Assembly: GCA_017311185.1 (NCBI GenBank)
Contig: JAESUZ010002871.1
Location: forward strand, 1,736,001-1,800,000
Length of the DNA: 64,000 nt
Direction of reading: 5' to 3'
Source of the DNA: Proteles cristata cristata
Lineage: Eukaryota > Chordata > Mammalia > Carnivora > Hyaenidae
This document shows positions 12,791-22,652 of this stretch, piece by piece; within the stretch, counting starts at the first letter, position 1, and every line of letters begins with the position of its first letter. A program made the position numbers and the translations under genes. The notes under the pieces are model-generated. The model saw only the letters and a program-made list of their open reading frames with translations, did not search any database and was not told the origin of the DNA.

Positions 12791-13034
12791 TTTGCTGTTT
12801 CCATTTTTCTGTATTTTTGCTTCAGGTATGGTTTAAATCTGTCTTTTAATGGAAAGATAAATACATGTCCAGGGGAACATACTGAAACAGTATAAAAGAT
12901 ATATTATAACAAATAACTCTGTCTCTCAGCACAGACTCCCTAGTCCTCTCTCCAGAGATGACTAATCTTAATCAGATTCTGATTATCCTTCCAGTAATAT
13001 AAATATCCTGTACAAATATATGTTTTGAAAAGTA
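12791..13034. other. Unassigned old repeat-like sequence
   Basis: Contains AGTCCTCTCTCCAGAGATGA and a cluster of ancient-repeat-like words, but I cannot name the family. No gene. Confidence 0.3.
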
Positions 13035-13170
13035 TTCCTTAAGCTGGTGCAACCACTGTGGAAAAAAGTATGGAAGTTCCTCAAAAAGTTAAAAATTGAA
13101 CTATCCTATGATTCAGCAATCCCACTACTGAGTATTTACCCAAAGAATGCAAAACTCCCAACTTTTCATA
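13035..13170 (+). mobile_element. L1 ORF2 C-terminal fragment
   Basis: A short piece encoding an LVQPLWKKVWKFLKKLKIEL-like L1 C-terminal region, with AATCCCACTACTGAGTATTT. Both ends are truncated. Confidence 0.8.
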
Positions 13171-13639
13171 CTGCCCCATTGTGGTTGTCAACATTGTTTC
13201 TATCTTCAAATCTGAGAGAGAGTCATAGAATAGACTTACTTGGCTTTCTAAATTTGTAGATTTCTGATATTAGTTTCATTTGGCTATGGCAGCCTAATTG
13301 TGCTGTCCCAACCTCTTGATTTCAAGACTAGAGATGGGAATCGCCTACCTTCTTAAGTTTATCTGTTAATAAGCCTCTTTGAGTGATGGCCCTCACTCTT
13401 GGCAGAGAGGGATTCTTTCATTATATCTTATGGTAGTGGTGCCATAAGTCTTTGCAGTTTTACAACCCATATGCTCCATCTGTCTTTCTTCCCCAAATCA
13501 CCACAAATAAACAATGATTACATAAGTAAAATCCATGCTTACCTTGCAAAGGTGGCTTCAAGGCAAACTCTCCAGTAGCCTCTGGTGCATCTAGATTGTC
13601 AAACTTAGACACCTGCTGTGGTACGCAGCTCCTGAGATG
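13171..13639. other. No recognised feature
   Basis: Unique-looking sequence; the short open frames are not protein-like. Confidence 0.5.
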
Positions 13640-13717
13640 GTTCCTAGAGATCTCCACATCCTACTACTATTCACATTGTTGTGCAATTTCCTCTGTGTGT
13701 GTGTGTGTGTGTGTGTA

Positions 13718-13748
<31 letters not shown>

Positions 13749-13765
13749 CAGAGAGACAGAGAGAC

Positions 13766-13796
<31 letters not shown>

Positions 13797-14105
13797 CAGA
13801 GAGAGAGAGAGATATGAAGCAGATTGCCACACTGAAGAGACCCATGCGGCAAAGAACAGAGGACAGCCTCTGGCCAATAGCTCACAAGGAACTAAACCCC
13901 TTAGTCCAATGGCCTGCAAAGCGCTGTGTTCTGCCAACTACCTCAGTGAACTAGAAAGTGAATCTTCCAGGTTGCTATGTATGACTGCAGCCTTCTGAAA
14001 GACTCAGTGCCAGAGAACCCAGATTCCTGACCCACACAAACTGGCCCCAATAAATGTTGTTCTAAGCCACTAGGTTTTAGGGTTATTTGTTATGCAACAA
14101 TATAT
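13640..14105 (+). mobile_element. MaLR-type (MLT1/MST-like) LTR carrying a microsatellite
   Basis: Contains words such as CCTGACCCACACAAACTGGC, AATAAATGTTGTTCTAAGCC and TTTGTTATGCAACAATATAT, the characteristic 3' end of mammalian MaLR LTRs. The 5' part is interrupted by a TG/GA microsatellite (13693-13812). Confidence 0.6.
13693..13812. repeat. Compound microsatellite (TG)n then (GA/GACA)n
   Basis: About 36 bases of TG repeat pass directly into about 80 bases of AG repeat with regular GACAGA interruptions. Stop-free frames here are artefacts of the repeat. Confidence 0.95.
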
Positions 14106-14324
14106 AATGAAAAGACTTGCAGTTTAGAAATTTCTTGTAAAATCTTTGATTACTGGAAGTTCTTTCTTCAGGTAATCAGTCTGGAAAAGAGTTATGTGTC
14201 CATCCAAACCCAAATCAGCCTGTTCCCACCAGCCCATGCTGTCTGAAAATAGTATTAATGAAGGTTTTAGAGATAGAAAAACAAAAAAATGATAAATGTG
14301 AACAAGTGGAGAACAGAACTTAAA
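14106..14324. other. No recognised feature
   Basis: Short unique stretch between the MaLR LTR and an L1M fragment. Confidence 0.5.
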
Positions 14325-14623
14325 AATCAAAGTCTCACCACGATATGTCTATTAGAATGGTTAAAACAAAAAATATAAACAATACCAAGTCCTGAAGAGG
14401 ATGCAGACAGACAAACTTAATCTCTCAAACTTGTTGGTGGGACTCTACAATGATATAACTGCTCTAGAAAACATCTGTGCAGTTTCTTACCAAGTGAAAC
14501 ACACTTACTGCATTACCCAGTGATCACACTCACACTTTATTCTAGAGAGGTGAAAATTTTGTTCATACAAAATCCTGTACATATTATTCATAGTAGCTTC
14601 ATATGCAATAGCCCAAACTTAGC
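14325..14623 (+). mobile_element. L1M ORF2 C-terminal fragment
   Basis: Plus-strand remnants of the ORF2 C-terminus: CTTGTTGGTGGGACTCTACA, TCATAGTAGCTTCATATGCA and AATAGCCCAAACT. Confidence 0.7.
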
Positions 14624-14797
14624 CATATTAGCCATGATCCTCCAGAGAAACCAAACCAAATACTTATTTTAAGGAATTAGCTCACACAATTATGGAGGCT
14701 GGCAAGTCTAAAAATCTGCAAGGTGGGCAGGGAGAACTGGAAAGAGCCAATGCAGTTTCAGTCAGAAGGCTCTCTGCTGGCAGAATTCTCTCTTCCT
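14624..14797 (-). mobile_element. MLT2-type ERV-L LTR, 3' part
   Basis: Plus-strand text CCTCCAGAGAAACCAAACCA, then GAATTAGCTCACACAATTATG and GGAGGCTGGCAAGTC is the reverse complement of an MLT2-like LTR. It continues at 15999-16229 after an L1 insertion. The first copy of that L1's target-site duplication is AGAATTCTCTCTTCCT at 14782-14797. Confidence 0.75.
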
Positions 14798-15998
14798 TGT
14801 TTCTTGAGGTAGCCCTGGAAAAGAAAACAGACAAACACACAGGGAGCAGGAGCACAGGAAACTATCAACACCCTAAAGGAGAAAGCAGGAAACAACCTCC
14901 TTGACCTCCACAGCAGCAACTTCTTACTTGACACATCCCCAAAAGCAAAGGAATCAAGAGCAAAAATAAACTATTGGGACCTCATCAAGATTAAAAGCTT
15001 CTGCACAGCCAAGGAAACAACCCACAAAACTAATAGGCAACCAACGGAATGGGAAAAGATAGTTGCAAATGACATATCAGATAAAGGGTTAATATCCAGA
15101 ATCTGTAAGGAACTCACCAAACTCCACACCCGAAAAACAAACAACCCAGTGAAGAAATGGGCAGAAGATATGAACAGACACTTCTCCAAAGAGGACATCC
15201 AGATGGCCAACAGACACATGAAACGATGCTCAGCATCGCTCCTCATCAGGGAAATACAAATCAAAACCACACTGAGATACCACCTCACGCCAGTCAGAGT
15301 GGCTAAAATGAGCCAATCAGCGAACTCTAGATGCTGACGAGGATGTGGAGAAACGGGCACCCTCCTACACTGTTGGTGGGAATGTAAACTGGTACAGCCC
15401 GTCTGGAAAACAGTGTGGAGGTTCCTCAGGAAACTAACAATAGAACTCCCCTATGACCCAGCAATAGCACGGCTAGGAAGTTACCCAAGGGATACAGAAA
15501 TGCTGATGCATAGGGGCACATGTACCCCAATGTTCATAGCAGCCGTCTCCACAATAGCTAAAACATGGAAAGAGCCTAAGTGTCCATCAACGGACGAATG
15601 GATCAAGAAGATGTGGTTTATCTATACCATGGAATACTACATGGCAGTGAGAAAGAATGAAATCTGGCCATGTGTAGCAACATGGATGGACCTTGAGGGT
15701 GTTACGCTGAGCAAAATGAGTCAGGCAGAGAAGGACAAACATCATGTTTGCATGTATAGGAGGATTAGGAGGAACTTGACGGAGGAACAAGGGGAAGAAG
15801 AAGGGGGGAAACGGTGGAGGAAAGGGAGAGAGGCAAACCATGAGAGACTCTTGAATGCTGACAAAAACTGAGGACTGATGGATGTGGGGGGGAGGGGGAG
15901 ATGGGCAAGGAGGAGGGCACTTGTGGGGATGAGCACTGGGTGTTATGTGGAAACTAATTTGACAATAAACTATTTGTAAAAAAAATAAAAAAAAAAAA
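14798..15998 (+). mobile_element. L1 with 5' inversion (twin priming) inserted in an LTR
   Basis: Flanked by perfect 16-bp direct repeats AGAATTCTCTCTTCCT (14782-14797, 15999-16014). The first 61 bases (14798-14858) are the reverse complement of 5'UTR sequence equivalent to 40617-40682 in the full-length L1 here. They join at a 2-3 base microhomology to ORF2 sequence equivalent to 44762 onward. From there to the A-tail it is the ordinary ORF2 C-terminus and 3'UTR. Unlike the copies at 38.8 and 47.3 kb, it keeps TAT at the codon that is TAG there, so its C-terminal frame stays open to 15871. Confidence 0.9.
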
Positions 15999-16229
15999 AG
16001 AATTCTCTCTTCCTGGGGGAAGTCAGCCTTTTTTCCCTTCAGGCCTTCAACTGATTGGATGAGCGTCCCCCAGCCACCATTATGTAAGGGAATCTGCTTT
16101 ATTCACAGTCCACTGATTTAAGTATTAATTTCATCCCCAAACACCCTCATAGAAAAATCCAGAATGTTTGACCACAAATTCAGCACCATGGACCAGCCCA
16201 CTTAAAACATAAAATTAACTATCACAAGT
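15999..16229 (-). mobile_element. MLT2-type ERV-L LTR, 5' part
   Basis: Continues the LTR of 14624-14797: GGCCTTCAACTGATTGGATG and CATAAAATTAACTATCACAA. On the minus strand the LTR starts TGTGATAGTTAATTTTATG. It is preceded by a purine-rich ACAAGGGGTAGAC (16230-16241 complement), which fits the polypurine tract of a 3' LTR. Confidence 0.75.
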
Positions 16230-16246
16230 CTACCCCTTGTCAACTT

Positions 16247-16291
16247 CATACACACACACACACACACACTCACACACACACACACACTCAT
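16247..16291. repeat. (CA)n microsatellite
   Basis: Three CA runs separated by single TCA interruptions, just inside the ERV internal region. Confidence 0.95.
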
Positions 16292-16439
16292 AACAAAATA
16301 AGGAAGAAATACTCCAGATAATTATAATCCTTGCTTCTGTGCATAGTCATGTGGTCATAGCTAGTATTTACAAATATATTCTTCCACTCTTCATTCTGTA
16401 TTCTCTTCAAGCATTTCAGCTGGTTGTAGTTCTTTAGCT

Positions 16440-17640
16440 GGTGGGGTGACCTAAACCTTTATTCCTGAAGGGTTGGGACATTAATAATCCTAGCTGGTTT
16501 GGATTTTCCATTGATTTTCACCACAGGGCATGGTAACATTAAGGAATGCCCTAAGGGATCTCCTGTGGAGTAGTAGTACAATTTCCCCTTGGTAGTCAAA
16601 ATCAATTACCCCAGCCAGCACTGTAACTGTCTTCTTGGCCTATTGATTCAGAGGTATGTGGAACTGCAGGTGGTTGGGTGGGTCTTAACTTCCAGTTCAA
16701 TGGAATCATCCCTATGTCTCCTGGTGGAAGCATTCCTCTCTTTGGTGTTAAGACTGCTAGGCCAGCAAAGTATAAGGTCAGGGGGATAGGAAGCAAACAT
16801 TTTCCTAGTGAGTAATAGTGAGTGATGCCAGTCTCATTTCTACTCCTTGATTCCTGGACCTGAGAATCTTGGCTATGGATAAAGCAGCACCACAGATGCT
16901 AATTCAGAGCATATACAGCCTTCTCAAGAATCTTATCTCAGCCCTGCAAAGTACTGCCAGCTAGGTGGCCCTGTAACTGAGTCTTCAAAAGCCACTCTAG
17001 CAGTCTAACTAGCTGCTTCACCATGGTGGGGAATTCAGTAAGACCAGTGAATTCCATGAGCATGGGCCCATTGATCCATTTCATTTGCAATGAAGTGAGT
17101 TCCTTGATCAGAACCATTGCTGTGTAGAAGGCCATGATGGTGGATAAGACATTCTGGAAGTCCACAGATAGTCTGCAGGTAGTTTGGGCAGAAGTATTGC
17201 TTGCAGAGAAGGCGAATCCATATCCAGAGTGAGCATCTGTCCCAGTAGGAACAAAATGCAGTCTCTTCTATGATGGAAACAGTCAGATACAGATTGGACA
17301 CTCAATAGTGGCTGTAGACAGGCTGGCCTTGGTGAGTTGATGTGCATGTTGCTGAGCCTATGGATAACCTCTGTACCTGCCACCATAGGCACTTTGTCTA
17401 TGAGCCCACTGTGCAATGACAGAGGTGGCTGGGAAAAGAGGCTGATTGGTATCTGCAAAAGAGTTCATTCTTTTCACTTGATTATTAAAATTCTCCTCTC
17501 CTGAGGCCACCCTTTGGTAAGCACTCACATGGGACACAAAAATCACCACCTTTTCCACCCATTCAGAGTGGTCTATCCACGTATCTCTTCCCCAGACTTC
17601 CTTGTCACCTTGTTCCAAACATGTTCCTTTCAAGTCTCTG
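16440..17640 (-). mobile_element. ERV-L pol remnant: integrase core and post-integrase region
   Basis: On the minus strand, 17301-17035 keeps an integrase-core-like stretch (SDQGTHF, then WAHAHGIHWSY), and 17165-16938 keeps the following helix region (RLLEWLLKTQLQ). Further on, 16796-16602 keeps GMLPPGDIGMIPLNWKL, resembling the segment before the dUTPase of ERV-L. The pieces lie in different frames with stops between them, so the gene is dead. The order integrase, post-integrase region, polypurine tract, LTR is collinear with a minus-strand ERV-L 3' half. Confidence 0.7.
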
Positions 17641-17654
17641 ACTACTCAGTCCAT

Positions 17655-18270
17655 CAGTCAGTATATCATCACATGTATCTGTGTATCTGTTGATGGATAA
17701 ATGAATAAGCCAGCTATGGTACATGCATATACTAGGATGCTATTCAGCAAGGAAAAGAAATAAACTATGGATATACACAATTTATATGGATCTCAAAGGC
17801 TTATGCTGAATGAAAAGAGCCAATCTCAAAAGGCTATACACTCTGTGCTTCCATTTATATAACATTCTCAAAGTAAGAAAATTATAGTGGTGAAGAATAA
17901 ATAAGCAGTTGCCGGCCTTAGCATTGGAAGGAGGGTATGATGCTAAGGAGTAACAAAGGAATAATCTATGTCGATAGAACAGCTCTGTACCCTAATTGTG
18001 GTGACAATTATATAATCTACATGTGTGACAAAATTCATAAAACTAGATGTCTCAAAAAAAGTGAGTGTAAAAGCATGTAAAAACCATCTGTGGTCTATAT
18101 TTGAGTTAATGATATTGTTCCAATGTCATTTTTCTGATTTTGACACTGTGCTATGGTTATGTCAGGGAATCTGAATGAAGAGAACTCAGGAATTCTCTAT
18201 ACTACTCTTGCAACTCCTCATGAATGTTACGCTATTTCAAAATTAAAATTTATATAAAAATAAAGGAAAA
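17655..18270 (+). mobile_element. L1M 3' end
   Basis: Starts in ORF2 C-terminal sequence (GATGGATAAATGAATAAGCC, ATACTAGGATGCTATTCAGC) and runs through the 3'UTR (CCTAATTGTGGTGACAATTA) to TTTCAAAATTAAAATTTATA. Confidence 0.75.
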
Positions 18271-18627
18271 AGAAAAGCTGGAATAAAAATGCTTGGATAT
18301 ACTTTTTTTTTTCTACCTTGCTCCCAACTCTGAGTTAATGAACAGTATCAGAACTAGTACAATAAGGAAGAATGGAGAGGATTCTTTATGAGACAAAGGA
18401 TATTGACAGTTGTTTATGATAGGTAATATATAATGAGGATAGAACTCCAGAAAAAAACTAGGTCCCAAACCAAAAAATTTGTCAAGGCAACAGGAAGATT
18501 TTTTTTTTTTTTTTTTGGTGCCCTGATTGATTAGTAGTAACCTGAGATAAGATACTGGAGGAAAATGCAAACTTCATTTATATTAAATTTTTTTTTCTCT
18601 CAATTAAATCTCATCCCAAAATAGGCT
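18271..18627. other. No recognised feature
   Basis: Unique-looking, with T-runs at 18302-18312 and 18499-18516. The second run may be a SINE-tail relic. Confidence 0.45.
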
Positions 18628-18806
18628 AAGGAGTGCCAGGTTGACTCAGTCAATTAAGCATCTGATTTCAACTTCAGCTCAGGTAATCTCATGGTTCCTG
18701 AGTTCAAGCCCCTCATTGGGCTCCATGCTGACAGGAAAGAGCCTGTCTGGTAGGCTCTCTCTGCCCCTCCCCCAGCCCCTCTCCAAATAAATAAACTTAA
18801 AAAAAC
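18628..18806 (+). mobile_element. CAN-SINE (diverged)
   Basis: Decayed head AGGAGTGCCAGGTTGACTCAG, B-box-like GAGTTCAAGCCCCTCATTGG, CT-rich body and AAATAAATAAACTTAAAAAA tail. Confidence 0.85.
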
Positions 18807-18879
18807 ATGCTGAAAGTGCTTTAAGTAGGTTCAGGGGTAAAAGGTGTCTTCCTCTGCCAATTCCACACTTTTAATGTCA

Positions 18880-19810
18880 TGTAAAAAAATACACCTTGGA
18901 ATTGGGTAGAGTGATTCCCCCATTTTATTTTTCCTTAAAAATTTATAGCTACTCTTGTTCCTTTGCCTTTCCATACATTTTTTTTTTTAGAAGAATCTTG
19001 TCTCTATTTTCAAAATACCTTGCTGTGATGTTTATAGGAATTGTATTAAACCCGTGTATCAGTTTGGAGACAACTGGCATCTTAGCTATATTGAGTATCC
19101 CAATTCATGCTCTCAGTATGTCTCCCCATTTATTTAATTTTCTTTCATCAGTGTTTGTAGTTTTCAGTATACAAGTCTTAGACATGCTTTGTTAGGTTTA
19201 TTCCTCAGTATTTTTTTATATTTTTGAGAAATTGTGAATTTTAAATTATGGTTTCCACACATGTATTACTAATTCATTTGTAGTATATAGAAATATAATT
19301 AATTGTTCTACCTTGATTTAGTGTCCTGAGAAGTCACTTATTAATTCTGAGGTTCATTTACTGATGCATGGACTTATTTATTTAAGGGGTAGCTTTACTT
19401 CTTCCTTTCCAATCTGTAGGCCTATTCCCTTTTCTTGCCTTACTATGCTGGCCAGGATTTTCAATATTTTTTGAATACAAGTGGTGAGAAGTAGACATCC
19501 TTGCCTTGTTCCTGATCTTAGGGGGAAGTGTTCAATCTTCCTTCATTAAGTATAATGTTAGCTGTAGATAATTTTGCAATCCCATCAAATTGAAGAAGTT
19601 CTTAATTTTCTGAGTTTTTTCTTTTCTCAGCATGGGTAATGAAGTTTTTCATGTTTTTGTAAAATTTTATGGTCATGTAATATTTACCTTTAGCTTGTTT
19701 ACATGGTGTCTTACACTGATTGATTTTTGAATACAGAACTAGCCTGATTTTGTATCTTCTGACCAATATCCCTCATCAGCAGATAAAACAATTCTAAACA
19801 GAATTTTAGA
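18880..19810 (-). mobile_element. L1M ORF2 fragment, minus strand
   Basis: Reversed ORF2 RT-thumb sequence on the plus strand: GGAATTGTATTAAACCCGTG, GAGTATCCCAATTCATGCTC, TTATTCCTCAGTATTTTTTT, and near 19700-19780 the reverse of the region just upstream. Strongly degraded. Confidence 0.75.
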
Positions 19811-20210
19811 AAACTATATTCATTCTCTATTGTTACAGTTACAAATTATCACAAACTTAATGGCTTAAAAACAGCAAAAATTTATTCTCGTATAGCTGTG
19901 GGATGTGCAAAATCAGTTTCATTAGACTAAAGTCAAGATGTTAAGAAATGCTGGGGTTTTTTTTGTTTGTTTTGTTTTTTTGTTTTGTTTCTCTGTAGTC
20001 TCTGTGGTGAAGAATCCACGTCCTTGCCTTTTCCCATGTCTGGGGATCATCTACAATCTTTAGTTGATGGCCCCTTTCCTCTACTGGGGTTGTTGGGGTA
20101 GCATCGTCAAATTTCTTTGTTCCTCTCCTTCTGTGGTAACATTGCTGTTTGACTCCTCCTGCCTTCTTCTTAGAAGACCTCAGGCCTGCATAAAAATGCA
20201 GTCACATTTT
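19811..20210. mobile_element. Ancient dispersed repeat, family uncertain
   Basis: Contains ACAAATTATCACAAACTTAATGG, AAAATTTATTCTCGTATAGC and TCCTTGCCTTTTCCCATGTC, words I know from a common mammalian repeat, but I cannot name its class reliably. A GTTTT-rich simple repeat (about 19965-19990) lies inside. Confidence 0.35.
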
Positions 20211-20559
20211 TATCTTTGTAACAAAATGCTGTTGTGATCAGATACTACATTTAAAATCTTGTAATTTATTTTCTACCATTGTTTTCTTGTGAGTTGGGAA
20301 TACTGTTATGAGTACCTAGTTTGGTAATGTCAATACATTGTGCATTCTTTCAGCATAGGTATAATGTCACTCTATAATACTCACATGTTTTGCCATCTAA
20401 TTCAATAGCAAGATAATTCACACTCTGCTATTTCCTAAAAAAATGTGACATTGATTGCCAGTTTTCTCTTCTTTTCTTGTTTTGACATGATGGGTATGCA
20501 CTGGTATATTTTTTAAAAAAGCACAGTAGAGTAGTACTTGTGACATTTAAAATGCTGTC

Positions 20560-20893
20560 AAGTTGTAATTGTGTCATTGTGATTTGTAGCATGCTAAGAA
20601 GTAGTGCAAAGTGACCACAGCATCACATATGGTCTGGGCTACACAGTCACTTGCGCTACTATAGCTTGAAAGCAGCCATAAACAATACATAAGTAAATGA
20701 CCATCACTGTGTTCCAATAAAACTTTATTGATGGGACACTAAAATTTGAATTTCATATAACTTTCACATGTTATAAAACATATTCTCTTTTTGTCTTAAA
20801 CCATTTGATGATGCAAAAATCATTCTTGGCTTGTGGGCAACACAAAAACAGGAGGCAGTCCAGATTCGGCCTGTGGGCCGTAATTTGCCAACT
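20560..20893 (-). mobile_element. hAT (Charlie-like) DNA transposon remnant
   Basis: The high-coordinate end reads CGGCCTGTGGGCCGTAATTT then GCCAACTGCTG, the terminal region of a common hAT-family element. CCAATAAAACTTTATTGATG (20714) and GCAGCCATAAACAATACATA fit its interior. Confidence 0.5.
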
Positions 20894-21120
20894 GCTGCCT
20901 TAACCTCAGGGGAGCTGTATTCTAAAGGAAAAGGGGAGGAGAAAATAACATGGAGATACAGACATGAACAGGTAAAATCATTTTCTGTGATAAAGGAAAT
21001 GAAATAGCTGAGATAGCCAGGGAATGTGTCTCTGAGGGATTAGATAAGGTGATCCTGAGTGATGAGAAGGAGCCAGTTATGAGAAAAATGGAGTACTGAC
21101 TATTTTAGAAACAGAACAGC
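20894..21120. other. Unassigned sequence hosting the L1 insertion
   Basis: AG-rich sequence with an L2/MIR-like feel (ACAGCAAGAGTAAAGGCGGGAGG). It resumes after 21687. Confidence 0.35.
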
Positions 21121-21138
21121 AAGAGTAAAGGCGGGAGG

Positions 21139-21669
21139 CAATGTTCATAGCAGCACTCTCCACAATAGCTAAAACCTGGAAAGAGCCTAAGTGTCCATCA
21201 ACAGATGAATGGATCAAGAAGATGTGGTTTATCTATACCATGGAATACTACATGGCAGTGAGAAACAATGAAATCTGGCCATGTGTAGCAACATGGATGG
21301 ACCTTGAGGGTGTTATGCTGAGCGAAATAAGTCAGGCAGAGAAAGACAAATATCATATGTGTGCACGTATAGGAGGATTAGGAGGAGCTTAACAGAGGAC
21401 CAAGGGGAGAAGAAGGGCGGAAATGGTGGGGGAAAGGGGAGAGGCAAACCATGAGAGACTCTTGAATGCTGACAAAAACTGAGGACTGGTGGATGTGTGG
21501 GGGGAGGAGGGGTGGGCATGGAGGAGGGCACTTGTGGGGATGAGCACTGGGTGTTATGTGGAAACTAATTTGACAATAAACTATTTGTAAAAAAAAAAAA
21601 AAAGAACAAAAAAAAAAAAAAAGAAAAGAAAGGGGTTTCTTGAGATGGAAACTACTTTTGGTGAAAAAA
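21139..21669 (+). mobile_element. 5'-truncated L1 with probable 3' transduction
   Basis: Perfect 18-bp direct repeats AAGAGTAAAGGCGGGAGG flank it (21121-21138, 21670-21687). L1 sequence (last part of ORF2 and the 3'UTR) ends at GACAATAAACTATTTGTAAA plus an interrupted A-tract (to about 21627). About 35 non-L1 bases (GGGGTTTCTTGAGATGGAAA and on to TTTTGGTG) follow, then a second A-run directly before the second repeat. Confidence 0.9.
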
Positions 21670-21687
21670 AAGAGTAAAGGCGGGAGG

Positions 21688-22442
21688 GAGGAAGACGTTT
21701 GGTGAATCAGAGGAACCAAAAAGGTCACGTGTGGCAGGAACATAGTGAAGAGGTGAAATGGGAGTGAGCCTATTTGGAAATCTAAACAGAGATGACAGCA
21801 TTATTAAGAATTTGAATTTAGTTAGTTGAGCACAGTGGGAGTTAGGCTGGATATAGCCTAACTTTCTACACCGGGCTTGTGGCCCTTGCTAGTTTAGATG
21901 ACCACACAATTCTTGTGAATTTAAAACAATGAAAGGGAGAGAAGGAGAAAATGTTTTTATTTTTGCCACATAGTTCTAGGAAAATACAGTGTCTCCTACA
22001 TAATCCAGTATATTGAGAACAGATATCATTGGACCACACAATTTATTTCCTTAAATTCTCATCCTTAAGATATGATGCTTCATTTAATATTTGCTTACAA
22101 AACAAATGTGCTTTTGTTTCATTGGATGATTTAAAGCCTTTTATAGTGGTTTTATGCAAATGGTCTAGTTTCTTTATAAAACTTAAAACATTCAATTCTC
22201 AGCTTACACCTTTTTCTTCTTATAGTCAGACCAATTTGTGTGTCCAAGCTTGTTCCAATTTCTTCTACTGCACTGGTGGAAGGAAAATCATTTTTAAGTT
22301 TGCATTGATTTGTGGCAATATTTGTATTCAACAATCAAATGCTACACTATTTCCTTTTAAATGGCTGTGTACTTAATTAGTTTCACTTGTTCAGCAGTTA
22401 ATTAGTTTCAGAGACTTCTTATTTTGGTATCGAACCTGACTA
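21688..22442. other. Intergenic or distal 3'UTR sequence downstream of CNTLN
   Basis: No recognised gene or repeat. On the minus strand this follows the first poly(A) signal, so part may be transcribed if a distal signal is used. Confidence 0.5.
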
Positions 22443-22448
22443 TTTATT
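22443..22448 (-). promoter_or_regulatory. CNTLN: Candidate polyadenylation signal of CNTLN
   Basis: The minus strand reads AATAAA (context ccatcAATAAAtagtc) about 100 bases after the TGA. It is the first canonical hexamer downstream, so cleavage near 22420-22430 is likely. Other A/T-rich hexamers lie further on (for example near 21955), so a longer 3'UTR is possible. Confidence 0.6.
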
Positions 22449-22550
22449 GATGGTTGGAGCAGATACTGTATCAGGATTGCGATGCATGGGTCTCCAGTCC
22501 CACCATACAAAAAGTTTTTCACATCTGAAAAAAAGCTCTTCATCGTAATA

Positions 22551-22652
22551 TCATCTGATATCTTTCATTATTGTGAAATATCCTTCAACTAGTTTCTTTC
22601 TTTCATTTATTTTCTCCAGTACTGCTTCTAGTAAATACGAGGCAAAAGGAAG
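22551..22652 (-). CDS. CNTLN: CNTLN (centlein) terminal coding exon
   Basis: This exon encodes the C-terminus of centlein, a large (about 1400 residues in human) coiled-coil centrosomal protein that helps hold paired centrosomes together through C-Nap1 and CEP68. On the minus strand the exon starts right after a cttacag acceptor (22653-22659) and reads 33 codons then TGA (22551-22553). It begins LPFASYLLEAVLEKIN and ends GYFTIMKDIR, which I recognise as the centlein C-terminus. The phase is 0, matching the exon at 33748-33825, whose last residues are LLEGQ. An AATAAA follows about 100 bases after the stop. The intron before it is about 11.1 kb. The identification rests on remembered family sequence plus exact phase continuity across three exons. 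Confidence 0.9.
   Translation of the reverse strand, partial: LPFASYLLEAVLEKINERKKLVEGYFTIMKDIR

Noticed and set aside
13591..13998. Several overlapping frames rich in Ser-Leu, Cys-Val or Arg-Glu repeats
   Set aside because: Translation of the TG/GA microsatellite in different phases.
15587..15936. Minus-strand frames rich in Pro/Phe/Ser; similar ones at 21313-21743, 45608-45930 and 47574-47904
   Set aside because: Antisense of the L1 ORF2 end and G-rich 3'UTR. The same peptides recur at every L1 copy.
16230..16300. Direct-repeat array resembling a CRISPR-like pattern in CA-rich DNA
   Set aside because: A simple (CA)n microsatellite in a mammalian genome, with no spacer structure.
5200..17640. 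Treating the two ERV-L-like blocks as one provirus
   Set aside because: Both are on the minus strand, but the integrase block and the 3' LTR (14624-17640) lie at higher coordinates than the RT block and its candidate 5' LTR (5200-10790). That order is impossible for one element without rearrangement.
22029..22376. 115-codon plus-strand frame just downstream of CNTLN
   Set aside because: AT-rich, cysteine/phenylalanine-heavy composition, no recognisable domain and no promoter or splice signal; consistent with chance.
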